A DNA stretch of 43,300 bases from Hyphomicrobiales bacterium (GTDB lineage Bacteria; Pseudomonadota; Alphaproteobacteria; Rhizobiales; Xanthobacteraceae). The notes under the pieces were generated by a model that was not told the DNA's origin, did not search any database, and saw nothing but the letters and a program-made list of their open reading frames with translations. The stretch spans positions 1-43,300 of the forward strand of contig WHTM01000039.1 of NCBI GenBank assembly GCA_009377755.1, read 5' to 3'. Below, one piece after another: positions 27,407 to 36,538 of the stretch; within the stretch, counting starts at the first letter, position 1, and each line of letters starts with the position of its first letter. Both the position numbers and the translations under genes were made by a program.

Positions 27407-27512
27407 CGCTGTCGTCCCGGCCAAGGCGCGAAGCGCCGCGAGCCGAGACCCATAGCCACACGGTTCATCGAGAGTTTCGGGGTATGGGTCCCCGCTTTCC
27501 GCGGGGACGACA
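27407..27512. repeat. Dispersed repeat, GTCRTCCCGG family, short copy
   Basis: The left end GTCGTCCCGG faces the right end GCGGGGACGAC, with GAGACCCATA facing TATGGGTCCC inside. About 105 bp, half the length of the copy at 26133. It ends some 13 bases before the next gene. Confidence 0.7.
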
Positions 27513-27524
27513 CCGGGTTTGCTT

Positions 27525-28319
27525 ATGCCCCTCGACGCCTTCTGGCTGCCGCTCCTCATCAAGATGGCCGTGACTGCGGCCTTCGTCATCGCAGCCACCA
27601 AGGCCGCCGAGCGTGCCGGCGCGCTGGTCGCCGGCATGATCGCGACGCTGCCGATCGCCGCCGGGCCGTCCTACGTGTTTCTCGCGTTCGAGCACGACCC
27701 CACCTTCATCGCCGACAGTGCGCTGGCGAGCCTCGTCATCAATGCCGCCACCGGGATCATGGCGCTAGTCTATGCAGCGCTGGCGCAGCGGCGCGGTCTC
27801 GTCCTGAGCCTTGGAGCCGCACTGTGCGTGTGGTTCGCCCTCGCCGCCGTCGTGCGCTCAGCGCCGTGGACCACCACGGGCGCGATTGCTTTCAATATCG
27901 TCGTGTTTGCCGTCTGCATCGGCATAGGCAACCGGTTCGGCCATGTGCGCATGCCGCCGGTGCGCCGCCGCTGGTACGACGTGCCGCTGCGCGCCGTGCT
28001 GGTTGGGCTCCTGGTAGCAGTGGTGGTCGAGCTGAGCCATCGGCTCGGCCCGACCATGACCGGGATTCTCGCCGTGTTTCCGATCGTCGTGACGAGCCTG
28101 ATGGCTATCCTGCATCCGCGCATCGGCGGGCCGGCAACCGCCGCGGTGATCGCGCACACGATCTCCGGCCTGGTCGGCTTTTCGCTCTGCTGTCTCACAG
28201 CCCGGCTGCTGGTGGTGCCGCTCGGAATGCCGCTCGGCCTATCGATTGCGCTGGCGGTGTCGATCGCCGCCAACATGGCGATCGGAATGATTCGCCGCGC
28301 GCTCGTGGCGCAGCGATAA
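27525..28319 (+). CDS. Hypothetical multi-spanning membrane protein
   Basis: 264 residues with seven or eight membrane helices, including LPIAAGPSYVFLAFE and MTGILAVFPIVVTSLMAILH, which look like two related halves. I do not recognise a named family; it is probably an uncharacterised inner-membrane protein, possibly a transporter. ATG 27525 is chosen over the in-frame TTG 27519. Convergent with the Bug receptor gene downstream. Confidence 0.6.
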   Translation: MPLDAFWLPLLIKMAVTAAFVIAATKAAERAGALVAGMIATLPIAAGPSYVFLAFEHDPTFIADSALASLVINAATGIMALVYAALAQRRGLVLSLGAALCVWFALAAVVRSAPWTTTGAIAFNIVVFAVCIGIGNRFGHVRMPPVRRRWYDVPLRAVLVGLLVAVVVELSHRLGPTMTGILAVFPIVVTSLMAILHPRIGGPATAAVIAHTISGLVGFSLCCLTARLLVVPLGMPLGLSIALAVSIAANMAIGMIRRALVAQR

Positions 28320-28348
28320 GGAGCATCAATTTCAGCAGCGCAGTCGCG

Positions 28349-29326
28349 CTACTTCTGTTTGATCTCCAAATTTTGTTCCTTGATGATCTTGCCCCACTGC
28401 ACCGTTTCGGCCTTGAGGGCTGCCGCAAATTCATCCGGCGAGCTCAGCATCGGCGTGTAGAGCTGCTTCTTCACGAACCGTTCGTTGACTTCTGGCTCAT
28501 TGATGATATCGCGGACGTCCTTGTTGATCTTCATGATGATGTCCTTGGGCGTACCCGTGGTCGTCGCCATGCCGAACCAGGTGCCGGCATCGTAGCCCGG
28601 AACGCTCTCGCGGGTGGTCGGCAAGTTGGGATGCTCGGGCAGGCGCTGCGCGCTGCCGACCGCCAGCATCTTCACCTTGCCATCCTCCACCGCTCCGAGT
28701 GCCGAGGTCAGGCTAATCAGCATCATGTCGATGTGGCCGCCGACGAGGTCGTTGAACGCCGGCGTGGCGCCTCTGTAGTGCGCAGCGACCATCTTGATGC
28801 CCGCCGCGTTCTCCAGCATGGCCATGTTCACGTGCGGGCCGGAGCCGTTGCCGGCAGTTCCGTAGGTGAGCTTCCCGGGCTTCTCTTTAGCCAGCTTGAC
28901 CACATCGGCGAGCGAATTGGTCGGCAAGTCCTTCTTGACGATCAAGGCGTGGTGAATGCGCACCAGCCCGGTGACCGGAGCGAGATCGCTCTCCTTATAG
29001 GGCAGCTTGTCCGCCGAATACATGTGGGGATTGATCACGAAGGTCCCGCGCTCGGCGACCATGATCGTATGGCCGTCGGGCGCAGCCTTGGCGATCATCA
29101 TGGCCCCGAGGATATGTCCGGCGCCGCCCTTGTTTTCGACGACGACCTGTTGACCCCATTTCTCCGACAGTCGCTGAGCAATGGCCCGGGCCACCACGTC
29201 GGTGACGCCGCCGGCAGCAGCCGTGACAATCATGGTGACGGTCTTGGTGGGATAGGCTTGCGCCGGGGCGCCGGTTGTGACCAGCAGGCAGCCGATCGAC
29301 GCCAATGCAGACATCCACTTTGTCAT
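28349..29326 (-). CDS. Orphan Bug-family solute receptor
   Basis: 325 residues: signal peptide MTKWMSALASIGCLLVTTGAPAQA, ligand loop YPTKTVTMIVTAAAGGVTD, then VVVENKGGAGHILG. A periplasmic Bug receptor without its own tctA or tctB; such extra receptors are numerous in some proteobacteria and may share a membrane pair, here possibly the one at 24144-26130. ATG 29326 has GAGGGGGA upstream. It lies downstream of mutS on the same strand but is separated by a gap of about 100 bp. Confidence 0.85.
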   Translation of the reverse strand: MTKWMSALASIGCLLVTTGAPAQAYPTKTVTMIVTAAAGGVTDVVARAIAQRLSEKWGQQVVVENKGGAGHILGAMMIAKAAPDGHTIMVAERGTFVINPHMYSADKLPYKESDLAPVTGLVRIHHALIVKKDLPTNSLADVVKLAKEKPGKLTYGTAGNGSGPHVNMAMLENAAGIKMVAAHYRGATPAFNDLVGGHIDMMLISLTSALGAVEDGKVKMLAVGSAQRLPEHPNLPTTRESVPGYDAGTWFGMATTTGTPKDIIMKINKDVRDIINEPEVNERFVKKQLYTPMLSSPDEFAAALKAETVQWGKIIKEQNLEIKQK

Positions 29327-29433
29327 GGTTTCCCCCTCAATGGCTCCAGGTTTGCCGGCGACGTGGGCCCGTCGAAAAAAACCCTTGCGCGATCTTGTTG
29401 GGCGGGAGCCTACCACACCACCTTTTTCGGCCG

Positions 29434-32160
29434 CTACGGCCGCTTTGTCGCGGCCTTGAGCTTCAGGGCATAAAGCGCTTCCAGCGCCTCGCGCGGCGAA
29501 AGGTCATCGGGATTGAGCGTCGCGACGGCCGCCAGCAGCGCCTTGGCCGCTGGATCCTCGGGCGGAGAGGGGCGTCGCATCGCCGCGAACAGCGGCAGGT
29601 CGTCGATCAGCCGCCGCGCCGGCGAGGTGCGGTCCTCGGCTTCGAGCTGCGCCAGCACCACTTTGGCGCGCTCGATCACCGTCGCCGGCAGGCCGGCGAG
29701 CTTCGCCACCTGGATGCCGTAGGAACGGTCGGCGGCGCCGGGCACGACCTCATGCAGGAACATCACCTCGCCCTGCCACTCCTTGACGCGGACGGTCGCG
29801 TTGTGCAGCCGCGGCAGCTTGGCGGCGAGCGCGGTCAGCTCGTGGAAATGCGTGGCGAATAGCGCGCGGCAGCGGTTGGCCCCGTGCAGATGTTCGATCG
29901 TTGCCCAGGCGATGGACAAGCCGTCGAACGTCGCGGTGCCGCGGCCGATCTCGTCGAGGATGACGAACGATCGCTCGCCGGCTTGATTGAGGATCGACGC
30001 CGTCTCCACCATCTCGACCATGAAGGTCGAGCGCCCGCGGGCGAGATCGTCGGCGGCGCCGACGCGGGAGCACAGCCGGTCGATCACACCGATTTGCGCG
30101 CGCCGTGCCGGCACGAAGCTTCCCATCTGTGCCAGGATCGCGATCAGCGCGTTCTGCCGCAGGAAGGTCGATTTGCCCGCCATGTTCGGGCCGGTGACGA
30201 GCCAGATACGGCCGGCCGCGGCACCATCCGGCGGAGAGAGATCGCAGTCATTGGCCACGAACGGACCGCCATCGCGCGCCAGGGCCTGTTCGACCACCGG
30301 ATGCCGGCCGCCGTCGATCTCGAAACGCAGCGATGCATCGATCTCCGGCCGCGCGTAGTCGCGCTCGACCGCGAGCGCGGCGAGCGCCCCTGTGGCGTCA
30401 AGCACGGCGAGCGCCTCGGCGGCCTCCTTGATGGTTTCGGCCGCCGCCGTCACCGCTTCAGCGAGCCGCTCGAATATCTCCAGCTCCAGCCCGAGCGCGC
30501 GGTCGGCGGCGCTGACGATCTTGGCCTCAAGCGCGCCAAGCTCGGTGGTGGAGAAGCGCACCTGCCCCGCGAGCGTCTGCCGGTGGATGAAGCCGGCGTT
30601 CAGCGGCGGCGTCAGGAGCTTGTCGCCGTGCTGCGCGGTCACCTCGATGAAGTAGCCGAGCACGTTGTTGTGGCGGATCTTCAGCGTGCGGACGCCGGTC
30701 TCCTCCGCGTAGCGCGACTGCAGCGCGGCGATGACGCGGCGGGATTCGTCGCGCAGCGCGCGCGCCTCGTCGAGCGCGGCATCGAGGCCCGGGCGGATGA
30801 AGCCGCCGTCGCGCTTGAAAGCGGGAAGCTCGTCCGCCAGCGCCGCTTCCAGTTGGCTGACGATCGCGGGATCGGGTTGGCGCAGGGCCGCGGCCGCTTC
30901 GGCGATTTCCGCCGGCGCATCGGTCACGGCACCAAGGCGGCGCGCCAGTTCGGACGCGCCCTCCAGGCCGTCGCGGATCGCCGCGAGGTCGCGCGGGCCG
31001 CCGCGCCCGACCACCAGCCGTGCCAGCGCGCGGGCAAGATCGGGCACCGAGCGCAGTTGCGCGCGGACGTCGCTTCGCGCCGGCGCGTCGGCGACCAGCG
31101 CCGCCACGGCATCGAGCCGCCGCAGAATCGTCGGCGGATCGGTCAGCGGCGCCGCCAGCCGCCGCGCCAGCAGGCGCGAGCCCGCGGCGGTCACCGTGCG
31201 GTCGATGGTATCGAGAAGCGAGCCGCGGCTGTCGCCCGACAGCGTCCGGATCAGTTCCAGATTGCTGCGGGTCGCCTGGTCGATGGCAAGGGTCGCACCG
31301 GCGGCCTCGCGCACCGGCGGCGACAGCGGCAGGCGCCTGCCGATCTGCGTCCGCTCCACATAGGTGACGCAGCCGGCCGCGGCGGTGAGCTCGATGCGCG
31401 TGAAAGTGCCGAATGCCGCCGTCGTGGCGACTGCGAAGTATTCGCATAGCCGCCGCTCGGCGGTGGCCCCGTCGAACACGTCACGGGCAAGCGGCGTCAC
31501 CGCGTTCAAGCCGCGGAACAGATCGGCGAGATCGGGATCGTTGTAAAGCGTGTCGGACACGATGATCTCGCCCGGTTCGAGCCGTGCGATTTCGGCGGAG
31601 AGCATCGCCCGCTCGCATTCGGCGACGCGGAACTCGCCGGTGGAGATATCGATCCAGCCGAGCGCCAGGCGGCTCGCCGCTTCGCCCGAGGAGGCGCGCG
31701 TCCGCGCGATGGCGAGCAGGTAGTTGTTGCGCCGTGCATCGAGCAGCGTGTCTTCGGTCAACGTTCCGGGTGTCACCAGCCGGATCACGTCGCGGCGCAC
31801 CACGCTCTTTGCCCCGCGCTTCCTCGCCTCGGCCGGGTCTTCGAGCTGCTCGCACACCGCGACCCGGTGGCCGAGCGCGATCAGCCGATGCAGGTACTCG
31901 TCGGCCCGCTCCACCGGCACGCCGCACATCGGGATATCGCGGCCGAGATGCTTGCCGCGCTTGGTGAGCATGATGCCGAGCGCCCGCGAAGCAACTTCGG
32001 CGTCGTTGAAGAACATCTCGTAGAAATCGCCCATCCGGTAGAACAGCAGGCAGTCCGGATTGGCCGCCTTGATCTCGATGTACTGCTCCATCATGGGGGT
32101 AACGCGCGTGTCCGTAGGCGCGGGGGCGTTCGTCACGGCATTGGCGGAGGGAGCATCCAT
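29434..32160 (-). CDS. mutS: DNA mismatch repair protein MutS
   Basis: 908 residues, the full family length. Mismatch-contact motif Phe46-x-Glu48 in GDFYEMFF; ATPase domain with Walker [12 protein letters not shown], then [10 protein letters not shown], the Walker B region [14 protein letters not shown] and ATHFHEL. It binds base mismatches and starts their repair. No frameshift seen. The N-terminus has a ~22-residue Ala/Pro-rich extension before MMEQYIEIK. Upstream is a dispersed repeat. Confidence 0.95.
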   Translation of the reverse strand: MDAPSANAVTNAPAPTDTRVTPMMEQYIEIKAANPDCLLFYRMGDFYEMFFNDAEVASRALGIMLTKRGKHLGRDIPMCGVPVERADEYLHRLIALGHRVAVCEQLEDPAEARKRGAKSVVRRDVIRLVTPGTLTEDTLLDARRNNYLLAIARTRASSGEAASRLALGWIDISTGEFRVAECERAMLSAEIARLEPGEIIVSDTLYNDPDLADLFRGLNAVTPLARDVFDGATAERRLCEYFAVATTAAFGTFTRIELTAAAGCVTYVERTQIGRRLPLSPPVREAAGATLAIDQATRSNLELIRTLSGDSRGSLLDTIDRTVTAAGSRLLARRLAAPLTDPPTILRRLDAVAALVADAPARSDVRAQLRSVPDLARALARLVVGRGGPRDLAAIRDGLEGASELARRLGAVTDAPAEIAEAAAALRQPDPAIVSQLEAALADELPAFKRDGGFIRPGLDAALDEARALRDESRRVIAALQSRYAEETGVRTLKIRHNNVLGYFIEVTAQHGDKLLTPPLNAGFIHRQTLAGQVRFSTTELGALEAKIVSAADRALGLELEIFERLAEAVTAAAETIKEAAEALAVLDATGALAALAVERDYARPEIDASLRFEIDGGRHPVVEQALARDGGPFVANDCDLSPPDGAAAGRIWLVTGPNMAGKSTFLRQNALIAILAQMGSFVPARRAQIGVIDRLCSRVGAADDLARGRSTFMVEMVETASILNQAGERSFVILDEIGRGTATFDGLSIAWATIEHLHGANRCRALFATHFHELTALAAKLPRLHNATVRVKEWQGEVMFLHEVVPGAADRSYGIQVAKLAGLPATVIERAKVVLAQLEAEDRTSPARRLIDDLPLFAAMRRPSPPEDPAAKALLAAVATLNPDDLSPREALEALYALKLKAATKRP

Positions 32161-32223
32161 GGCGGGACGCTAGCAGATGCGGGGAGGGGATTCAGCTTTG
32201 GTGTGACGAGACTCACAGTCGCG

Positions 32224-32326
32224 GTCATTCCGGGGCCGAGCGAAGCGAGGAGCCCGGAATCTGTAACCACCGCTTCGGAGTATGGATTCCGGGCTCGTGG
32301 GCTCAAGCCCGCGCCCCGGAATGACA
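32224..32326. repeat. Dispersed repeat, GTCATTCCGG family
   Basis: The left end GGTCATTCCGGGG faces the right end CCCCGGAATGACA, with CCCGGAATC facing GATTCCGGG inside. Related copies at 33557 and 38861. Lies between the start of mutS and the stop of the monooxygenase gene. Confidence 0.75.
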
Positions 32327-32329
32327 ACC

Positions 32330-33538
32330 TTATTCGATCTCCGCCGCCTTGCGCACGCCGGTAATCATCGATGTGTCGAGCAGGTGATTGCGCGCGCGGG
32401 TGGGATCGTTGGCGATGGCGATGAACTCAAGCAGATGCCGGCGCTGCGCCGCCGGATCGCGTTCTTCCATGAACTGCTTGTTGCGGATCGAGATGCGCTG
32501 CACCTCCTCGACGCAGATGGCACGGCGCTGGCGCACATAGCGGTCCAGCAGCGCGGCGTCGGCTTCGCCTTTCCACACGCGCGCAAGCTTCTCGGCCACA
32601 TTGACGGCGTCGTGAATGCCGCTGTTGAGGCCGAATCCGCCCACGGGATTGTTGAGATGCGCCGCATCGCCGGCGAGCAGCACGCGGCCGTGGCGGAAAT
32701 CCTTCGCGACGCGCTGGTGCACGCGATAGATGCTCTTGTAGCGGATGTCATACGGCTCCGCTTTGGCGACCAGCCCCTGCATCCGCCGCTCGACGTTGGC
32801 CGCCGACAGCAGGTTTTCCTCGGTCTCCTCGCCGTCGCAGGGAAAGGCGGCGCGCCAGAGTCCCGGCGGTCCGTCGTCCGGCACCTTGAAGATCGCGGCC
32901 CATTCCACCGGATCGGACAGGTAGGAGTTCATCGCATAGCCGTGCTGGCCGAAATCGTAGGGCGTGCTGACCACCAGGAAAATTTCCGGATAGGTGAATC
33001 CCTCGAACGCGATGCCGGTCGCGCGGCGGACGGTGCTGCGCCCGCCGTCGGCGGCAATCAGCCATGCGCCGTCGAGCGTGATGGCTTCCCCATTCGCCTC
33101 GACCTGCACGCGCACGCGGTCGGCGTCCTGCGTGAAGCCGGTGAGACGATGGCTGAAGCGGACATCGGCGTCGGTTTCGGCGCGAAGAATAGCAAGCTGA
33201 AGCGGCGTGACGCGGTGCTGCTCGATGTGCAACCGGTACGGATAGGGTGTGATGTCGCCGAGCAGGCCAAGATCGAATTCGGCGACCAGCTCCGAGCGTC
33301 GGTCGCGAATCTGCCAGCGCCGCACCGGAATGGCGGTCTCGTGCATGCGCGCCGTGAGGCCATAGGGCGCCATCATTTCCTGCGTCGGCGGGTGGAAGGT
33401 GCCGGCGCGCAGGTCGTGCGTCAGCCCGGGCTCTGCCTCGCAAACGACGACCGGAATGCCGTGCCTGCCGAGCACCAGCGCTGCCATCAGGCCGGTCGGG
33501 CCGGCCCCGGCGATGATGACGGGGAGGGTGGTGGTCAT
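32330..33538 (-). CDS. FAD-dependent aromatic-ring monooxygenase
   Basis: 402 residues of the PHBH (class A flavoprotein hydroxylase) fold: the dinucleotide loop GAGPTGLMAALVLGRHG at residues 10-26, the DG motif IAADGGRSTVRR near 162, and the GD motif LLAGDAAHLNNPVGG near 300. Such enzymes hydroxylate phenols, quinolones or pyridines with NAD(P)H and oxygen. The amidohydrolase gene lies upstream on the same strand, so the two may act in one catabolic route. The C-terminus is short, without the extra thioredoxin-like domain of phenol hydroxylases. Confidence 0.8.
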   Translation of the reverse strand: MTTTLPVIIAGAGPTGLMAALVLGRHGIPVVVCEAEPGLTHDLRAGTFHPPTQEMMAPYGLTARMHETAIPVRRWQIRDRRSELVAEFDLGLLGDITPYPYRLHIEQHRVTPLQLAILRAETDADVRFSHRLTGFTQDADRVRVQVEANGEAITLDGAWLIAADGGRSTVRRATGIAFEGFTYPEIFLVVSTPYDFGQHGYAMNSYLSDPVEWAAIFKVPDDGPPGLWRAAFPCDGEETEENLLSAANVERRMQGLVAKAEPYDIRYKSIYRVHQRVAKDFRHGRVLLAGDAAHLNNPVGGFGLNSGIHDAVNVAEKLARVWKGEADAALLDRYVRQRRAICVEEVQRISIRNKQFMEERDPAAQRRHLLEFIAIANDPTRARNHLLDTSMITGVRKAAEIE

Positions 33539-33556
33539 GGGCGCTCAGCACACTCT

Positions 33557-33662
33557 GTCGTCATTCCGGGACGGCCCGAATGGGTCGGGCCCGGAATCCA
33601 TACTCCGTGTCGGTGGTTATGGATTCCGGGCTCGCGGGCTGCGCCCGCGCCCCGGAATGACA
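33557..33662. repeat. Dispersed repeat, GTCATTCCGG family
   Basis: The left end GTCATTCCGGG and right end CCCGGAATGAC are inverted copies. It fills the gap between the amidohydrolase and monooxygenase genes and ends five bases from the stop codon of the former. Confidence 0.75.
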
Positions 33663-33666
33663 GGCC

Positions 33667-34686
33667 TTACTTCACCAGCTTCACGCCGGTCACCGCCTCG
33701 AGATTCTTGTAGTCGATCTTATCGCGCAGCGGCTTCGGTAGGTTGAGATTGTCGAGAATCTCGAGTGTCATGCGAATGTAGCCGGTGCCCTTTTCCGGAT
33801 CGAACGGGCAGTCCGACGCGAACAGGATCTTGTCCTCGTCATAGAATTCGAGGCCGCACAGCATGGCGCCCTTGCCGCCGAAGGTGGCGGTGTCGGCCCA
33901 GAAGTCCTTCTTGAAATAGTCGAGCGGGCGCTGCTTCAGGCTCTTGCGCAGCGAGACGTAATCCTCATCCGAGGTGCGCGCGCCGAGCTGATCCCAACCG
34001 GGCCCGATGCGCCCTTCCAGCATCGGGATGATACCGCCGAAATGGTGCAGGATCATCTTCAGGTTTGGATTGTTGTCGATGATCTTCGACATCACCAGCC
34101 GGCCCATGGCGGCGGCGCTTTCGTACGACCACCCGAACGTCCACCAGATTTCGTACAGCGACTTCTTCTCGTCGAGATAGTCCGGATGATTGGCGCCGCG
34201 GTTGGGATGCAGCCATACCGGCTTGCCGAGCTCGTTCATCTTGGCGAAGAAGGCCGCGAATTCCGGCCGGTCGAGCGGCTTGCCGTTGACGTTGGTGTAG
34301 ATCTGCACGCCGAGCGCGCCGAGATCCTTCACCGCACGCTCGGCCTCGCGGACGCCCGCATCGGGCGATGCCAGCGACACCTGGGCGACATAGCCGGGGA
34401 ACTTGTCGGGGTGCTTCGCGCAGATTTCAACGAAGCCGTCGTTGATGATCTTGCAGTACTCCTCGGCCTCCGCCGGAGGCGCGAACGTCTCGATCGGCGG
34501 CATGGCATACGACAAAATCTGCGCATAGTCCTTGAACTGGTCGACGATCCGCAGCCGCTCATCGAGGTCGTGCAGGCAGGGAACGCCGCGCATGCGCTTG
34601 CCGATGTCGGCCATCTGGCCGGCGGAGGCTTCCATCTTCTCGGTGAATCTCTTAGGCAGGAAATGCGTGTAGGCATCAATCCGCAT
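33667..34686 (-). CDS. Amidohydrolase-2 family protein (ACMSD-like)
   Basis: 339 residues, TIM-barrel metal enzyme. Metal-site residues visible: the Asp and His of IDAYTHFLP at the start, His in VWLHPNRG, His in LHHFGG and Asp in FASDCPFD. The family includes aminocarboxymuconate-semialdehyde decarboxylase and resorcylate decarboxylases, so decarboxylation or hydrolysis of a ring-cleavage or hydroxyaryl acid is plausible. ATG 34686 follows GGAG at nine bases. Same strand as the monooxygenase gene downstream. Confidence 0.8.
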   Translation of the reverse strand: MRIDAYTHFLPKRFTEKMEASAGQMADIGKRMRGVPCLHDLDERLRIVDQFKDYAQILSYAMPPIETFAPPAEAEEYCKIINDGFVEICAKHPDKFPGYVAQVSLASPDAGVREAERAVKDLGALGVQIYTNVNGKPLDRPEFAAFFAKMNELGKPVWLHPNRGANHPDYLDEKKSLYEIWWTFGWSYESAAAMGRLVMSKIIDNNPNLKMILHHFGGIIPMLEGRIGPGWDQLGARTSDEDYVSLRKSLKQRPLDYFKKDFWADTATFGGKGAMLCGLEFYDEDKILFASDCPFDPEKGTGYIRMTLEILDNLNLPKPLRDKIDYKNLEAVTGVKLVK

Positions 34687-34823
34687 GTAAGGGTCTCCGG
34701 CGTTCCAGGTGTGGTTCAGATCGCCCGTTGGCTGCGCGGCCCCCACAGGTCCACGCGGAAGGGCAAGATGGGTTTTGTTACCTGCTCGGACTGTCTGAGT
34801 CCATGATGCGAGGCTGTCGAGGC

Positions 34824-34990
34824 TGTCATCCCGGACGGCGAGCGCAGCGAGCCGATCCGGGACCCATATATCCCGTATTCTGGCGTTTCAATTGAGTTAC
34901 AGGGATACATGGGTCCCGGCTCTCGCGCACGCAGCCAAGTGTACGCAGGCTGCGTAAACTTGCCTGCTTTGGCGCTCGGCCGGGATGACA
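34824..34990. repeat. Dispersed repeat, GTCRTCCCGG family, long copy
   Basis: The ends GTCATCCCGG and CCGGGATGAC are inverted; the core has GGGACCCATA, ATGGGTCCCGG, and a GTACGCAGGCTGCGTAAAC segment nearly the same as that of the copy at 26133. Lies between iorB and the amidohydrolase gene. Confidence 0.75.
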
Positions 34991-35011
34991 AACGGAGAGG
35001 CCGAGCTCCGC

Positions 35012-36439
35012 TCACTCCGCCGCCACGCGGAAGCTTTCGTGCCGGTCAAGTTCGGCGAGGCAGCGCACCAGGCTTCCGCCGTCCGGGTCGACCAGTGCCG
35101 CCGTGCGCGCGCTGGCGATCGCATCGATTGCCCGCGCTGCCGGCAGGTCGCCGTTAAGCGCCGGGTCGATCACGCGCTGCTCGATTGTGCGATAGTTGGC
35201 GAGCCCGCGGCTGTGGGTGTCGCCATAGCCTTTGACCAGCCGTGCACACTCGGCGATCTCGACGGCGAAATCGGCCGAGCGGGACGCCGCCGCGCGAATC
35301 AGCCCCAGCCATGACTCGATCTGCGCCTGCTCTTCGGCGTAGCGGTGGCTGCGCGGACGCCAGCGCCGCAGCTTGGCGAGCATCCAGAATCGGAGGTAAC
35401 CACTGACCGACGTTGTCTTCAGTTCCATGCCCCAATGCACCCGGCCGAGCCAGCCGCGGCGCTCGGACGCCGCAATGATGCGCCGCGCCAGCCATGGCGG
35501 CAGCACCGAGCACATCTCCTCGATGCCAGGCTTGAGGAACTCGACCAGTTCGTAGGGCTCGCCCGGCTTGAGCTTCAATTCGGCGCCGATACGCTCGAAG
35601 CGGGCGGGATCGATCTTGGCCTGCGCCACGCGGATCACGTCCTCGAACGACATGCGCACCGCAAGATGCCGCGCGGTCTCGTACAGCAGGCGGCCGTCGG
35701 CTTGGGCAGCATCGTCGGCGGCACGGATGAAATCGAGCCGGTCGAGATACAGCCCGGCGTAGGCGCGGTCCTGATAGGCCGAGAGGCGGCGCACGCCCTC
35801 GCGCATCATCTCCTGGGCGGCGGTTGGCGCTTGTGCGACCCGTCGCTCCAGCGCCGCCAGATCGGAGGTAGCCTTGCTGCGGCGCTTGCCGGGGCCGATC
35901 GCAGGCGTCATCTCGCGCTTACGGGCGGCCTCAAGCCCGGCGCGGAAGCCCCGCAGATTCGTCTCGACGGCCTTGCCGTCGGCGCGGATCGCCGCCTCGA
36001 AGGCTTCCGGCGGTATCGGCAGTTGCCCGCTGCCGGCGATGGCGCCGAGCATTACCGAATTGACGATCGCGCCGTTCTCCTTGGCGAGCGCATCCATGTC
36101 GAACAGCAAAGCCCGCTTGGCATTCTGCTCGATCGCCTGCGTCAGCCGATCCTGCTCGTAGCGGCCGTCGCCCATCGCGATCTTCTCGTTCATCGCATAG
36201 AAGCGGCTCAGCGACGCGATCGCCGTGGTGCGCTCCGGCGTCACGAAGCCGCCGGCGACGCCGCGCGCGCCTTCCATCAACTCGCTCGCCACATAGAGGT
36301 CGATGTCGCCGATGCCGGGCGTGAGCGCCAGCACCGGCCGCTTGCCGCCGAGCGCGGACAACGGAGTCGGCACGATCTCAATGTAATACGTCGTGGCGCC
36401 GGTCCGCTGCGCGACGCCCGGAATCGACGTCGACTGCAC
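35012..36439 (-). CDS. iorB: Indolepyruvate oxidoreductase subunit beta, N-terminally truncated
   Basis: 475 residues from GTG 36439, which is the first possible start after an in-frame TAG at 36473-36475. The sequence begins QSTSIPGVAQRTGATTYYIE, well inside the family. The expected N-terminus (SRPITLLIAALGGEGGG, then VLT) is present upstream in the same frame, but it belongs to the open frame of iorA and is cut off by the TAG, which stands where Trp is expected. No ATG or GTG remains at the original start near 36538. GAGGAG lies 12 bases before GTG 36439. The full domain would be about 508 residues: gamma-type Rossmann part, then a C-terminal region of unknown role (about 190-475). With IorA it would oxidise arylpyruvates to aryl-acetyl-CoA. 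Activity of the truncated form is doubtful. Confidence 0.75.
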   Translation of the reverse strand: MQSTSIPGVAQRTGATTYYIEIVPTPLSALGGKRPVLALTPGIGDIDLYVASELMEGARGVAGGFVTPERTTAIASLSRFYAMNEKIAMGDGRYEQDRLTQAIEQNAKRALLFDMDALAKENGAIVNSVMLGAIAGSGQLPIPPEAFEAAIRADGKAVETNLRGFRAGLEAARKREMTPAIGPGKRRSKATSDLAALERRVAQAPTAAQEMMREGVRRLSAYQDRAYAGLYLDRLDFIRAADDAAQADGRLLYETARHLAVRMSFEDVIRVAQAKIDPARFERIGAELKLKPGEPYELVEFLKPGIEEMCSVLPPWLARRIIAASERRGWLGRVHWGMELKTTSVSGYLRFWMLAKLRRWRPRSHRYAEEQAQIESWLGLIRAAASRSADFAVEIAECARLVKGYGDTHSRGLANYRTIEQRVIDPALNGDLPAARAIDAIASARTAALVDPDGGSLVRCLAELDRHESFRVAAE

Positions 36440-36538
36440 CCGCAGGCCGAGCTCCTCGGCGGCGCTGACGATCTAGTGGGTCAGCACGCCGCCGCCCTCG
36501 CCGCCGAGCGCGGCGATGAGCAGGGTGATGGGGCGGGA
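36439..36538 (-). other. iorA-iorB junction with in-frame TAG
   Basis: The frame runs without shift from IorA through codons for SRPITLLIAALGGEGGG and VLTH, then TAG (36473-36475), then IVSAAEELGLRV and on into IorB. Homologues I remember have VLT-x-W-IV here, so TAG differs from the expected TGG by one base. Confidence 0.75.

Noticed and set aside
36473-36475. TAG read as pyrrolysine or a programmed readthrough codon
   Set aside because: No downstream signal or known precedent in this family is visible; mutation or sequencing error is simpler. It is kept only as an alternative in the finding.
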